Below, in pieces: positions 8,128-16,995 of a stretch of 48,487 nt of DNA (its first letter is position 1; every line of letters begins with the position of its first letter). The notes under the pieces are model-generated. The model was not told the DNA's origin and searched no databases. It saw nothing but the letters and a program-made list of their open reading frames with translations. The stretch lies in contig JBFMEF010000004.1 of NCBI GenBank assembly GCA_040753495.1, positions 1-48,487 of the forward strand, given 5' to 3'. The position numbers and the translations under genes are program-made. This stretch comes from Candidatus Zixiibacteriota bacterium. Its GTDB lineage: Bacteria; Zixibacteria; MSB-5A5; GN15; PGXB01.

Positions 8128-10479
8128 TCAGGGTCCCGGCGGGGGACCTGACTTATACAGATAACTTATCAGATAGGTGATATCGAGAATACTCAGGTCG
8201 CCTGATGAATCGGCATCCGCGGAGCGGACTGTAGGCGGCGCTGCCCCTCCCTTGTATAGATAAGCCAGAATAAACGTGGCATCCAGGATATTGATTCCTC
8301 CGGAGCCGTTGGCATCACCCCGCAATCCTCCTTTGCAAATCACATACCCTTGCATCACGCGGGGCGCAAAGGAGAGTATCGGGCTGGTGAGCCTTATGGA
8401 GCGGGTGCTGACAGTTACTGAATCTATCACCGCAAATTCACCCGGGGTCGCTCCCCCTTCGGCAGTGAAGTAGAGCTTGGCGATTTCTCCATAACCGGGG
8501 CTCAACTGCGGCGCTCCGCCACCATTATTCGCCACCATTTCAAAACTGACCTGCTTGGTGAAATTATTGAGATAATATGGTTGCAGCAGTTCAAAATAAC
8601 TGGTGCGCGCTCCAAACTTTATCGAGTCCAGCGTCAAATCCAGAGCGCCGGCGAAACTCAGCGGTAATGTAATAACATTCATCGCCTGTGTATTTCGAAG
8701 ATAAACCGATACCCCCAGCTTACCACCGGCATCAACGGAATCAGTTACAAACATCACAGTATCCGCCACCACCGCGATATAGCTTTCTTTGACCCGCGTC
8801 AGTGTTCCTTCGCTTGACTGGACCACCAACGTAACATCATAAAGGCCCAAGGCATCATAGGTATGAACAGGATTCTCTAAACTGGAGGAATCGCCGTCTC
8901 CAAAATACCATTTCCAATCATAAGCCGAAGAAATAGAACTGTCGGTGAACTGGACCGTCAAAGAATCAAACCCGATTCTGGAATTAGTCCTGAAATTGGC
9001 GCCCCAATTGTACGCTTTGACCAGGTCGATTATTCCCCAGCCGTAATTATTATTGGGAGAGCCAGCCTGACTCGCGGTCTGCATCAGGGCGCTTCGCACC
9101 TGCAGTGGTGTCAAGTATGGATTGGCGGATAGAAGCAGCGCCACCCCGCCGCCGACTATCGGGGTCGAAAGAGAGGTCCCGCTGGCGGTAGTGTAAAAGG
9201 TGTTCGATGACGTCCCGGCGCAATAAGTATTGACCCCTTGCGCGCTGACTTCCGGTTTGATTCGACCATCGAAAGTCGGTCCCCGCGATGAAAACTGGGC
9301 TATATAACCAAGGGCATCGACCGCTCCGCAGGCAATTATATCAAAAGCGTCTGCCGGAGCGCTGAGCGTTCCTACGGAAGGACCGCTGTTTCCCATGGAA
9401 TTGCAGACCACTATTCCCAGGCCTGCGGCTGTTCCGGCCGCTATCGATGTAATGGCGGTCTGACCGTCAAAACTGGAGTAAGAATACCAGTCGGAATAGC
9501 CGAGCGAAGAAGAAATCACATCCGCTCCCAGGCCATCCGCCCACTCCAACGCCGCCACCCAGTTGTCTTCTTCCACCGGTGTCTCGCTACGAACATCTTC
9601 GGTCTTGGCAAGCAGGAAAGAGGCGCCGTAAGCTGGTCCATAGAGAGTTCCAGCCGTTTGACCACCCAGGGTGGACCAGGTCAGGGTGCCGTGATTATGT
9701 TGACTGGAGGCGTCGCCCACCTCGTTCTGGGTATTGCCGTCGTCAAAGATGAAATCGTACTCGGCAAGCACCCTTGATTCGTTAAAGGCGGCGGCAAAAG
9801 CCTGATGACTTTTCAGGTATCCGGTATCGAGCATCGCCACAATCACTCCCGAACCTTTGAATCCGAGGTTATGCATCGCCGGAGCGTTGACCATTTGCAG
9901 CTGATTGTATGATGAGCCGTAACTCAGGGCATCAGCCGCCATTGGTTTGTACTGGGGCAGCACCGATTCCGGTTCCGAGGTAATCTCTCTTTCCGGGAAG
10001 TAACCGGCAACCGGTCTTATATTGTTCACAAAAGGTAGAGCCGCGATTTCGTTTAAGCGAGAATGGGGAATCTCAAAACTGGCCGCGTTCAACCAGCGGG
10101 AGGCGCGACGAAATTTGGCGCCTGCCGCCACAATGGCATCTATATATTTCTGGCTGACCGGCAGGTCGGCAAAGGTCACCCGGTCCAGGCCGACTTTCCT
10201 GCGGCGGGCAAGGGCATGCTCATCAATCTTCACCTGACTGGCGGCGGCCGCAAACTGCTCCTTACGGACGATTCCTTTATCATTAAAGAAAACCCAGACG
10301 CGCGCGGTCTCCGGATTCTTTGATTTCAGAAACGCCGCCACCGGCGGGGTCAGCACATCGGTCGCCTTTTCTAATATGACCGGCTCCGATTTGAAAACCG
10401 GCAATATTTGATTCTCTGAAGCGGCTGTCCCGGACATCAATGTTAACAGGGAACACAAAGAGATTAACTTCCAATTCAT
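8128..10479 (-). CDS. Secreted subtilisin-like protease with PKD, cohesin-like and dockerin-like modules
   Basis: A 783-residue exported serine protease. It has a signal peptide (1-21), an inhibitor-like propeptide (about 55-160), and an S8 catalytic domain (about 195-490). Asp218 is in AMLDTG, His263 in HNHGT, the oxyanion Asn364 in MGNSGP and Ser436 in GTSLSTP. A PKD-like beta domain follows (about 498-570, WYFGDGDSS). A cohesin-like beta domain is at about 575-710. A pair of dockerin-type calcium loops closes the protein at 718-783 (GDANGSGGINILD and ADADSSGDLSILD), ending GPPPGP. ATG 10479 has AGGAAGGA upstream. It is a lone gene, divergent from the pseudopilin. Dockerin tails are common on exported proteins of uncultured FCB bacteria and need not mean a cellulosome. 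Confidence 0.9.
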   Translation of the reverse strand: MNWKLISLCSLLTLMSGTAASENQILPVFKSEPVILEKATDVLTPPVAAFLKSKNPETARVWVFFNDKGIVRKEQFAAAASQVKIDEHALARRRKVGLDRVTFADLPVSQKYIDAIVAAGAKFRRASRWLNAASFEIPHSRLNEIAALPFVNNIRPVAGYFPEREITSEPESVLPQYKPMAADALSYGSSYNQLQMVNAPAMHNLGFKGSGVIVAMLDTGYLKSHQAFAAAFNESRVLAEYDFIFDDGNTQNEVGDASSQHNHGTLTWSTLGGQTAGTLYGPAYGASFLLAKTEDVRSETPVEEDNWVAALEWADGLGADVISSSLGYSDWYSYSSFDGQTAITSIAAGTAAGLGIVVCNSMGNSGPSVGTLSAPADAFDIIACGAVDALGYIAQFSSRGPTFDGRIKPEVSAQGVNTYCAGTSSNTFYTTASGTSLSTPIVGGGVALLLSANPYLTPLQVRSALMQTASQAGSPNNNYGWGIIDLVKAYNWGANFRTNSRIGFDSLTVQFTDSSISSAYDWKWYFGDGDSSSLENPVHTYDALGLYDVTLVVQSSEGTLTRVKESYIAVVADTVMFVTDSVDAGGKLGVSVYLRNTQAMNVITLPLSFAGALDLTLDSIKFGARTSYFELLQPYYLNNFTKQVSFEMVANNGGGAPQLSPGYGEIAKLYFTAEGGATPGEFAVIDSVTVSTRSIRLTSPILSFAPRVMQGYVICKGGLRGDANGSGGINILDATFILAYLYKGGAAPPTVRSADADSSGDLSILDITYLISYLYKSGPPPGP

Positions 10480-10792
10480 CGGTTGTCCTTCCTATGAGGG
10501 CGGGTAATCGTGGGGCACTCTAATCGTTATTTAAGAATTTACAGTTTTCGTTCTTAATGTCAATATTTAGTTGCCAGAAGACAATCTGTATAGGGGATTC
10601 CCCATACTAAATCGCCTAATTTGCGCCAAAATATCCCGACATCAGCGGGCCGCAAGCAACCTCAAATCTCATAACCTCTTATCGTCCAATTAAGTTTCCC
10701 CTTTTACTCACTTCTGTCATTTTTTTTGGTGGGAAGGCACTGATTCTGCGGATTCTTGCCTTAGAAATTCGACCAGGAAAGGATATTGATAT
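10480..10792. other. Intergenic region between divergent subtilase and pseudopilin genes
   Basis: About 310 A+T-rich bases with no gene I can support. It contains an imperfect palindrome (10588-10607), listed separately, and must carry the divergent promoters. No confident -35/-10 pair was found. Confidence 0.45.
10588..10607. repeat. Imperfect palindrome in the divergent intergenic region
   Basis: GTATAGGGG and CCCCATAC flank a 3-nt centre. The two arms pair apart from one bulged A. There is no T-tract, so a terminator is unlikely. Its location between divergent promoters would suit an operator, but nothing shows which protein binds. Confidence 0.4.
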
Positions 10793-11299
10793 ATGTTTAA
10801 GCGAATTCGGCAGATGAAAGGTGTGACCATGGTTGAGCTGCTCGCCGCTGTGGTCATTATCGGGGTCATAACCTCCATGGCTGCCCCGGAATTCGAAAGG
10901 TCCATCCAGAGGATTAAATTCCGCTCCGAAACCAAGAACCTTCTCTCTACGATGCGGACCGCCCGGTCTCACGCCATCGCAGAGAAAAGCCAGTACGGGA
11001 TACATTTCGACGGCAACGCCCGGGTCATTACCCTGTTCAAGGATATCGCCAATCCCAGCAATCTGGCATATGACGTCGGCGCCGATTCGGTTCTCCGCGT
11101 TGACACCCTCCCTGTGGAGTTCAGCTATCTTTATGCCTCTTTCCCCAATTCGGCTTTGATATTCCACGCCAACGGGACTGCTAATTCCACCGGCGATGTC
11201 TTCATGATATCAAATCCCACGGGGACGGTTAACCTTACGCAACTCAATGTCTTAGCGTCAACCGGACGCTCCAAAATACAGTATATCCATAATTACTGA
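10793..11299 (+). CDS. Type IV pilin-like protein (GspH/FimT-type pseudopilin)
   Basis: A 168-residue prepilin. The leader of ten residues ends MKG and is followed by VTMVELLAAVVIIGVI. This gives the prepilin peptidase site after Gly10, Glu at mature position 5, and a 20-residue hydrophobic alpha-helix. Residues 35-70 continue the helix, and the rest is a beta-rich head typical of minor pilins such as GspH/FimT/FimU. The weak site AAAGGA precedes ATG 10793. It ends before its own terminator, so it is not in the pilM operon, though its position just upstream suggests it is a minor pilin of the same pilus. Prepilin peptidase and the pilus ATPases are outside the window. Confidence 0.85.
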   Translation: MFKRIRQMKGVTMVELLAAVVIIGVITSMAAPEFERSIQRIKFRSETKNLLSTMRTARSHAIAEKSQYGIHFDGNARVITLFKDIANPSNLAYDVGADSVLRVDTLPVEFSYLYASFPNSALIFHANGTANSTGDVFMISNPTGTVNLTQLNVLASTGRSKIQYIHNY

Positions 11300-11326
11300 T
11301 AGCTCCCTCTTTCTCATCCTCCGGTA

Positions 11327-11359
11327 AACCCCCTGTCGCCTCACGGCAGGGGGTTTTTT
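11327..11359 (+). terminator. Rho-independent terminator after the pseudopilin gene
   Basis: A stem of about 12 bp (AACCCCCTGTCG with CGGCAGGGGGTT, one G-T pair) with a 5-nt loop is followed by six T. It lies 27 bases after the pseudopilin stop. Confidence 0.9.
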
Positions 11360-11557
11360 GTCGCCAAAATTAATTTCCGATTGATGTTAAAAATTTGAAC
11401 GGATAATCCGATAACATCAAAGAACATACCGTGCCCAGCCGGGAGAATTATGAGAAGCCCTTATTGAGTCAAGCGGATAGATGTTAATTTTAGGGAATTA
11501 ATGACGATAAGAAATTAAGATGAACAAAAAGAGCCTTATTAAATAGAAGAGACGCCT

Positions 11558-12610
11558 ATGTTTTCTTTGAAAAAGAACAAGAGTACGGTCGGCCTGGATG
11601 TCGGGGCCAGTTCCATAAAACTGGTGAAACTCGACCGCCACAAGGACGGTCTGGCTGTAAGCGCCATGGGCATCCGGGAATTGCCCCCGGAAGCGATTGT
11701 CGCTGACGAGGTCAAGGATAGAGAAGCGGTCATCTTTAATATTCAGTCCCTCGTCGACCAGATCGACCCGAAAATCAAGGATGTCGTTATCTCGATTTCC
11801 GGTTTCGGTGTCATCACCGACAAATTCATGATTGACAAGAAATCGGGCTCCGAAGCCGAACAGGCAATACTGTTTGAAGCGGAACAGCGGTCTCCTTTCG
11901 ACGTTGAAGACGTCACTCTCGACCATCATGTAATCAAAGTCGACGAAGAGACAAGGAAAGCGGAAATTCTTCTGGTCGCCGCCCGAAACGAATTCCTCAA
12001 TTCGTATGTGGAACTTATCATGGATGCCGGTCTTCAGCCGGTGGTGGTTGATATTGACGCCTTCGCCACTCTCAATGCCTACGAATACAACTACGAAATC
12101 GACCCCAGCCGGATAACGGTGCTGGTAAATCTCGGCTATGATGTGACCAATATTCTTTATCTCAGCGAAGGGCTGTATCATTCCACCCGCGATATTTCGT
12201 CGGGCACTCGCGAAATCTACAACGCCATTCAGAAAGAATTCCGCCTTAACGCGGAACTGGCAAATAAGGCTCTCAAAGGTGAAATGAAAGACTCTATCGA
12301 CCAGGATATGCTCAAGGCGACCATTATCTCGGCCTCGGACGAACTGGTCTCGGGCCTGGAACTGGCTTTCTCTTATTTTAAGACCCAGGCGAAGGTTGAA
12401 AAGATTGACTGGATGGTTCTCAGCGGCGGCGGCGCCCTGGTGCCGTACCTCCCGGAATTCTTGCAGTCGAAACTGAATGTCCCGCTCGAGATTCTCAATC
12501 CCCTCCGGAATATTGACTTCGACCCCGATATGTTCCACTATCTATCGCCGGAGAAAATCGCGCCGCTTCTGACCGTTCCAATCGGGCTGGCGATGAGGAA
12601 GACGAGGTAA
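11558..12610 (+). CDS. pilM: Type IV pilus assembly protein PilM
   Basis: A 350-residue cytoplasmic actin-like ATPase that binds the N-terminal tail of PilN and couples the inner-membrane pilus platform to the motor. The phosphate-1 loop is VGLDVGASSIKLVKL (residues 11-25). The adenosine loop LSGGGALVPYLPEFL and the C-terminal strand of the actin/FtsA fold follow in the expected places. The acidic central region (residues 95-160) carries subdomain 1C, as in PilM/FtsA. It is the first gene of a five-gene operon (pilM, pilN, pilO, AMIN-PilP, pilQ) with gaps of 4-18 bases. No good Shine-Dalgarno sequence precedes ATG 11558. Confidence 0.95.
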   Translation: MFSLKKNKSTVGLDVGASSIKLVKLDRHKDGLAVSAMGIRELPPEAIVADEVKDREAVIFNIQSLVDQIDPKIKDVVISISGFGVITDKFMIDKKSGSEAEQAILFEAEQRSPFDVEDVTLDHHVIKVDEETRKAEILLVAARNEFLNSYVELIMDAGLQPVVVDIDAFATLNAYEYNYEIDPSRITVLVNLGYDVTNILYLSEGLYHSTRDISSGTREIYNAIQKEFRLNAELANKALKGEMKDSIDQDMLKATIISASDELVSGLELAFSYFKTQAKVEKIDWMVLSGGGALVPYLPEFLQSKLNVPLEILNPLRNIDFDPDMFHYLSPEKIAPLLTVPIGLAMRKTR

Positions 12611-12614
12611 TGAT

Positions 12615-13361
12615 ATGATAAACATAAACCTACTTCCCAAACAGTATCTTAAGCGGACAGGCGGCATCAGCTTAGGCAAGCATGGAATATATGCGGTCGC
12701 AGCCGCCTGCGGTGTCGTTCTCATGCTGGGCGCCATCACCCTCTACCAGTTGCACCAGATGAGAGAGCTGAACGGTCAGATGGAAATCGCCCGTTCTCGC
12801 ACCATGCAGCTGCAGAAGGATATCCAGATGGTTGATGCCCTCATTGATATTAAGGGCAAGATAACCAATCGTATGGAAGCGGTGGAGCGCCTCGACCGTC
12901 ATCGCAGCTCCTGGGTCCGGATTTTGGAAGACCTCAGCCGCAATCTGCCGGAATTTGTCTGGCTTTCCAGTTTTGTGGAGTTGAAAGATAAGAATCCGGC
13001 GCAAGCCGCGCCTCAGAAGAGCAATGTTTTGGCGTCGCCCGGCAAGCAGACCCCGCCGCCTCCTCAGGCACAAACGACTCCGGTGGCGGCGCCGGTTGAC
13101 CCCAACGGGCCGGTAGTTAAGCCGGCTGAAATTGAAGGGTTTGCTTTCACCCTCAACGCCCTGGCTTCGTTTATGATAAAGATGATGCGCTCCAATTACT
13201 TTGAGGATATCGACCTGGTCTTCTCAAAGGAAATCGCCATCGGAAAGCAGAAAGCTTATAATTTCAAACTGACCTGCAATGTCCATTACCTCTCCGACGA
13301 AGAACTGGAGAAGATGGTCTTGCAGAGTGTAAATGAAACTCCCGATGACAATATAAATTAG
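12615..13361 (+). CDS. pilN: Type IV pilus assembly protein PilN
   Basis: A 248-residue bitopic inner-membrane protein. The first residues MININLLPKQYLKR carry the INLLP motif that docks in PilM. A membrane segment spans about 25-45 (GIYAVAAACGVVLMLGAITL), followed by a coiled coil (50-105). Residues about 132-162 form a Gln/Pro/Ala-rich linker, then comes a ferredoxin-like periplasmic domain. The Pro-rich insertion makes it longer than the roughly 190-residue PilN of Pseudomonas. GAGGT precedes ATG 12615, four bases after the pilM stop, indicating coupling. Confidence 0.92.
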   Translation: MININLLPKQYLKRTGGISLGKHGIYAVAAACGVVLMLGAITLYQLHQMRELNGQMEIARSRTMQLQKDIQMVDALIDIKGKITNRMEAVERLDRHRSSWVRILEDLSRNLPEFVWLSSFVELKDKNPAQAAPQKSNVLASPGKQTPPPPQAQTTPVAAPVDPNGPVVKPAEIEGFAFTLNALASFMIKMMRSNYFEDIDLVFSKEIAIGKQKAYNFKLTCNVHYLSDEELEKMVLQSVNETPDDNIN

Positions 13362-13372
13362 AGAGTAATACC

Positions 13373-13990
13373 ATGGATTTCAGAGACCCTAAAGTTCAGA
13401 AGATTGCGCTCGGCGTGGTGGCATTCTTTGTTGTGGCGTACTTTTGGTACTCCCGGCTTTATTCCACTTACGATGCGCAATTGACCAGTATGACGCGGGA
13501 ATATGAGACGATGATTACCAACTTGAAAAATGTCGAGTTGAAATCGAAGTCCCTGGATGCTCTCAAGATTGAATACGAAGACCTTCTTGCGAGATACCAG
13601 GAAATCGAACAGCTGCTTCCGGAAGTGAAACAGATTCCTTCCTTCCTGGTGCAGCTGCATACCGCCTCATCACTGACCGGCACAAGAATTACCCGCATTG
13701 AGCCGCAGCCGATTCAGCCGGAAAGTTTTTACAATGTCGCCAGTTTCGAGGTGGAGATGACCGGAACCTATCATGATTTCGGCAAATTCATTGGTTATGT
13801 CGCCAATTTCCCGTTCATAGCCAATGTCTCCAACATTAAACTGACCTCGCAGACGGTGGCAAAGACCGGCCAGCCTCAGCCCGACGAGAAGAAAACGGTC
13901 GGTTTGCATAAACCGACTCTAACGGCAAGCTTCATCCTCTCGACCTATTTCGTTAAGCCGGAAGAGAGGTTGCAGGAATTGGCTATATAG
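13373..13990 (+). CDS. pilO: Type IV pilus assembly protein PilO
   Basis: A 205-residue inner-membrane protein that forms heterodimers with PilN and helps align the platform with the secretin. A single membrane segment lies at 11-28, followed by a coiled coil (30-75) and a PilO-type periplasmic domain. That domain includes LLPEVKQIPSFLVQLHTAS and the strand-rich region ending FILSTYF. Both length and architecture are typical. It starts 11 bases after pilN, and 17 bases separate it from the AMIN-PilP gene. Confidence 0.92.
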   Translation: MDFRDPKVQKIALGVVAFFVVAYFWYSRLYSTYDAQLTSMTREYETMITNLKNVELKSKSLDALKIEYEDLLARYQEIEQLLPEVKQIPSFLVQLHTASSLTGTRITRIEPQPIQPESFYNVASFEVEMTGTYHDFGKFIGYVANFPFIANVSNIKLTSQTVAKTGQPQPDEKKTVGLHKPTLTASFILSTYFVKPEERLQELAI

Positions 13991-14007
13991 AGGAGGATGG
14001 AGTAAAT

Positions 14008-15528
14008 ATGAAAAAGAGATTTAATATAGCGATACTTTTAATCCTGGCTTTCAGCGCCGCCTCGGCGCTGGCGGAGTCCGGGGTCGAAGCCCTGCACCTG
14101 CGAAAGATCAATAATGAAACGGTTCTTAAGATTGACCTCTCCGGACCGTTCCAGTTTTCGCATCAGTCGGAAGTGGCAAAGGACGGCAAGCCCAATCGAA
14201 TTATTGTCGATCTCTTCCCGGCGGTGCATAAGCTCGGTCACAAGGTTTTCGCCCAGCTGCCTCCATCACTGGTGACTTCTATCAGAACCAGCCAGTTTGC
14301 GGTGCAGCCGGAAAAAGTGGTCCGCGTAGTGCTGGACCTGCAGGAACAGGCGATTTACCGCATCGAAAAAAGCGGCAATTTTATATTCATTTACATTCCG
14401 GACAACAGCCCGGACTTTGCCGAGTGGGCGAGCAACAATCAGCCTGAAACCGCCAAACCGGTGGAAAAGAGTGTTACCGAGCCGGCAGTTGCCGTAGAGC
14501 AGCTCAGCCAGCCGACCGAGACGGCGGTAATAGAGAAGCCGGCGGCTCCGGAAGACAATCCTCCGATTCAGACGCCTGCGGTCGAAGCCATGACTTCGGT
14601 CGAGGCCAAAGAGCCGACCGAGACAGTGACGCAGGAAGAGTTATCCCCCGAAGAGCCAAATGAAATGGCGACAGTGGAAAACCTGATGCCGCAGCGAAGC
14701 TACAGCAGGCCTCAGCAGTCGCGCTTTATCGAGGAGGAAATGGCAAAGTCGTACTCTCCAGTTGTAGCCCAGGCAGCTCCGCCTGAATCACCGGTACTGC
14801 AGCCGGAAATCGAACCGACCGCGGCGATTGCCGTATCTCCAGAAACAACGGAGGCTTCGACCGCAGTGGAATCGACTGTTGTTGCAGCCGTCGAACCGGA
14901 AGCAGTTCCGCAGGCGGAATCGGTCGTAGTGCCGACTCCTCAGACAGCCCCATTGCCGGCTGCCGAAACCAAAGTCACCGACAGCTCTGTAAAAGGTTCC
15001 GAGGTAGCTCTAAAAACCCAGGACCTCTATCATGATACCGGCGTCCTGGTTCAGGAGATATCGCCCGATGACCTTCCCGCGATAGACCCGACCGCCCTGG
15101 CGGAAGCCTCGCTGGAAGACTCTACCGGGCAGAAGCCGACTTCACGGTTTCGTCGCGACGGCTACTTCCCGGCAAAATTGAAAGGGACCATCGTGGCGGA
15201 ATTCCCGCAGCGAATGGTGATAGAATATGCGCCCGGCGTGTTTCGTGACCCCTTTGAGACACTTATTAATGAAACCAAGCAGAATGAAGGACCTCAGGAA
15301 AAGAGAATCCCTGATGTCGAGACCTCGCGCCTGGTTGGCATTCTCGAGTCCTCCAGCGGGAAGAACCGTGCGCTCCTGGAAGACCTCGATGGTTACGGCT
15401 ATATTCTCAAAGCCGGCGACAAAGTGAAAAAAGGATATGTTGAACGAATAGATTCCGACAAAGCATTTTTCCAACTCTTTGAATACGGGTGGAGCCGCAC
15501 TATCGCTCTCTACCTGGGTCGAAATTAA
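14008..15528 (+). CDS. AMIN-domain / PilP-like fusion protein of the pilus secretin complex
   Basis: A 506-residue exported protein at the place where pilP is normally found. It has a signal peptide (1-22) and an AMIN domain at about 25-130 (start GVEALHLRK, end GNFIFIYIP). AMIN domains normally form the N-terminus of PilQ and bind peptidoglycan. Residues 140-380 are a low-complexity linker rich in Glu, Pro, Ala, Thr and Val. Residues about 385-506 resemble the PilP beta-sandwich: DPFETL, SRLVGILE, RALLEDLDGYGYILKAGDKV. So the AMIN module appears to have moved from PilQ to PilP. GGAGG precedes ATG 14008. The PilP assignment of the C-terminus is by motif and operon position, less certain than the AMIN call. 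Confidence 0.8.
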   Translation: MKKRFNIAILLILAFSAASALAESGVEALHLRKINNETVLKIDLSGPFQFSHQSEVAKDGKPNRIIVDLFPAVHKLGHKVFAQLPPSLVTSIRTSQFAVQPEKVVRVVLDLQEQAIYRIEKSGNFIFIYIPDNSPDFAEWASNNQPETAKPVEKSVTEPAVAVEQLSQPTETAVIEKPAAPEDNPPIQTPAVEAMTSVEAKEPTETVTQEELSPEEPNEMATVENLMPQRSYSRPQQSRFIEEEMAKSYSPVVAQAAPPESPVLQPEIEPTAAIAVSPETTEASTAVESTVVAAVEPEAVPQAESVVVPTPQTAPLPAAETKVTDSSVKGSEVALKTQDLYHDTGVLVQEISPDDLPAIDPTALAEASLEDSTGQKPTSRFRRDGYFPAKLKGTIVAEFPQRMVIEYAPGVFRDPFETLINETKQNEGPQEKRIPDVETSRLVGILESSSGKNRALLEDLDGYGYILKAGDKVKKGYVERIDSDKAFFQLFEYGWSRTIALYLGRN

Positions 15529-15546
15529 GGAAAGGCGGGAAGATAT

Positions 15547-16839
15547 ATGAATAGAATAAAGATTTGGCATTCCGGCATCTTGCTTCTGACCTTTTTACTG
15601 GTCTTGCTGACGGTTGCCCCAGTCTCGGCGCAGAGCGGTTCCAAAGACCCCTCGGTGCCTATTGAAAACCTGTCGTTCCAGGCGGCCGACATCCGCGCCG
15701 TCATCCGCTTCCTGGCTGATTACGGGCAGGTCAATGTGGTCGTGGCGCCAACCGTTCAGGGAAGCGTAACCATTACTCTTCGTGACGTAATGTGGGACCA
15801 GGCGCTCAAAATCATAGGCCAGACCTATGACCTGGCGGTCGTTTTTGAAGATGATGGATATATCCGGGTTCTTCCTGCCGCCGACTATCGCAAAGAGCGG
15901 ACGGAGGAAGAAAAACACAAGCTGGAACAGGAAACATTGACCCGCCTTGAGGTCAAAATCGTCCGTCTGGCAAACACCGCCGCGAACGAACTGGTGGCAT
16001 CGGTTAAATCGCTCATGACCGATCGCGGCAAAGTTGACGCTGACGCCCGCACCAATTCTTTGATTCTCCAGGAAGTTCCTGAGAATATTGAACGGGTAGT
16101 CAATTTCATAAAAGAGCTCGACAGCCCTGCCCGCCAGATAAAAATCTCGGCGCAGATTCTGGAAATCTATTCAACTGACGCCGATGAGCTGGGTATCTAT
16201 TGGTCGGCCGGCGGCAGTTATGTCCCCAATGACGCCCGCTCCATTACTCAGACTTTTACACAGAATGGCGATCGGGTCACCGACCCCTTTGGCCAGTACA
16301 ACGTCACCGCTGTACAGAGAGGCTGGGATATCAATGCCACCATTTCTGCCATAGTCAGTAATGGTAAAGGTAAGATTATAGCCCATCCGGAAATCACCAC
16401 TATCGACAACAAAGAAGCCCGTATTCAGATGGGTCAGCGGGTGCCGGTAAAGCAGTATGACCAGGCCGGCAATGTGGTCATTCAGTTTGAAGAAGTCGGC
16501 ACCATCCTGAGCGTAACGCCTCATATAACCGCCGAAAACCAGATTCTGATGCATCTGAAACCGGAGCGAAGCACTCTGGAGCCGGATCCCTCCGGTATTA
16601 TTATCAACACCAATAATGCGGAGACAAACGTGGTTGTCAACAACGGCCAGACCGCGGTTATAGGTGGCCTAACCACTCAGGATGAAGTCGAAGCCGAAGC
16701 CGGCATACCGATCCTGAAAGATATTCCGCTAATTGGCGCTATTTTCCGTTACAAGCAGACTTCGGTCGAAAATCGCGACCTGGTCATTTTCGTCACCCCG
16801 ACCATAGTCCAGAACGACCTGGCGGAGACGACGCCTTAA
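15547..16839 (+). CDS. pilQ: Type IV pilus secretin PilQ, short form
   Basis: Outer-membrane secretin through which the pilus passes. It is 430 residues, much shorter than typical PilQ (about 650-750), because it lacks AMIN domains. After a signal peptide (1-29) comes an STN/N0 domain (about 38-112, ENLSFQAADIRAVIRFLADY). A short charged linker follows, then an N1/secretin_N KH-like domain (about 135-195). The secretin beta-barrel domain is about 250-425, including VPVKQYDQ, GTILSVTPHI and the terminal GIPILKDIPLIGAIFRYK. GGAAAGGCGGG precedes the start. It ends the pil operon, before a terminator. Confidence 0.94.
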   Translation: MNRIKIWHSGILLLTFLLVLLTVAPVSAQSGSKDPSVPIENLSFQAADIRAVIRFLADYGQVNVVVAPTVQGSVTITLRDVMWDQALKIIGQTYDLAVVFEDDGYIRVLPAADYRKERTEEEKHKLEQETLTRLEVKIVRLANTAANELVASVKSLMTDRGKVDADARTNSLILQEVPENIERVVNFIKELDSPARQIKISAQILEIYSTDADELGIYWSAGGSYVPNDARSITQTFTQNGDRVTDPFGQYNVTAVQRGWDINATISAIVSNGKGKIIAHPEITTIDNKEARIQMGQRVPVKQYDQAGNVVIQFEEVGTILSVTPHITAENQILMHLKPERSTLEPDPSGIIINTNNAETNVVVNNGQTAVIGGLTTQDEVEAEAGIPILKDIPLIGAIFRYKQTSVENRDLVIFVTPTIVQNDLAETTP

Positions 16840-16859
16840 GAATTATGGGGGATTTATCG

Positions 16860-16892
16860 AACCCGTCCGGTTCCCGCCGGACGGGTTTTTTT
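16860..16892 (+). terminator. Rho-independent terminator of the pilMNO-AMIN-Q operon
   Basis: An 11-bp perfect stem (AACCCGTCCGG with CCGGACGGGTT) with a 6-nt loop is followed by a run of T. It lies 20 bases after the pilQ stop. Confidence 0.93.
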
Positions 16893-16995
16893 GTGGCTAA
16901 AAGAGATTGCGATTCTTCCGATAATATTAAGAGAGTAAAAACGTTCAGCCAAGAGTAAACAACTTAACACTAATCATAAAGAAACAGGAGTCAAA

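Noticed and set aside
11381-11407. TTGATG ... GATAAT as the pilM operon promoter
   Set aside because: The spacer is 15 nt and the -35 match is poor; it remains possible but is not strong enough to list.
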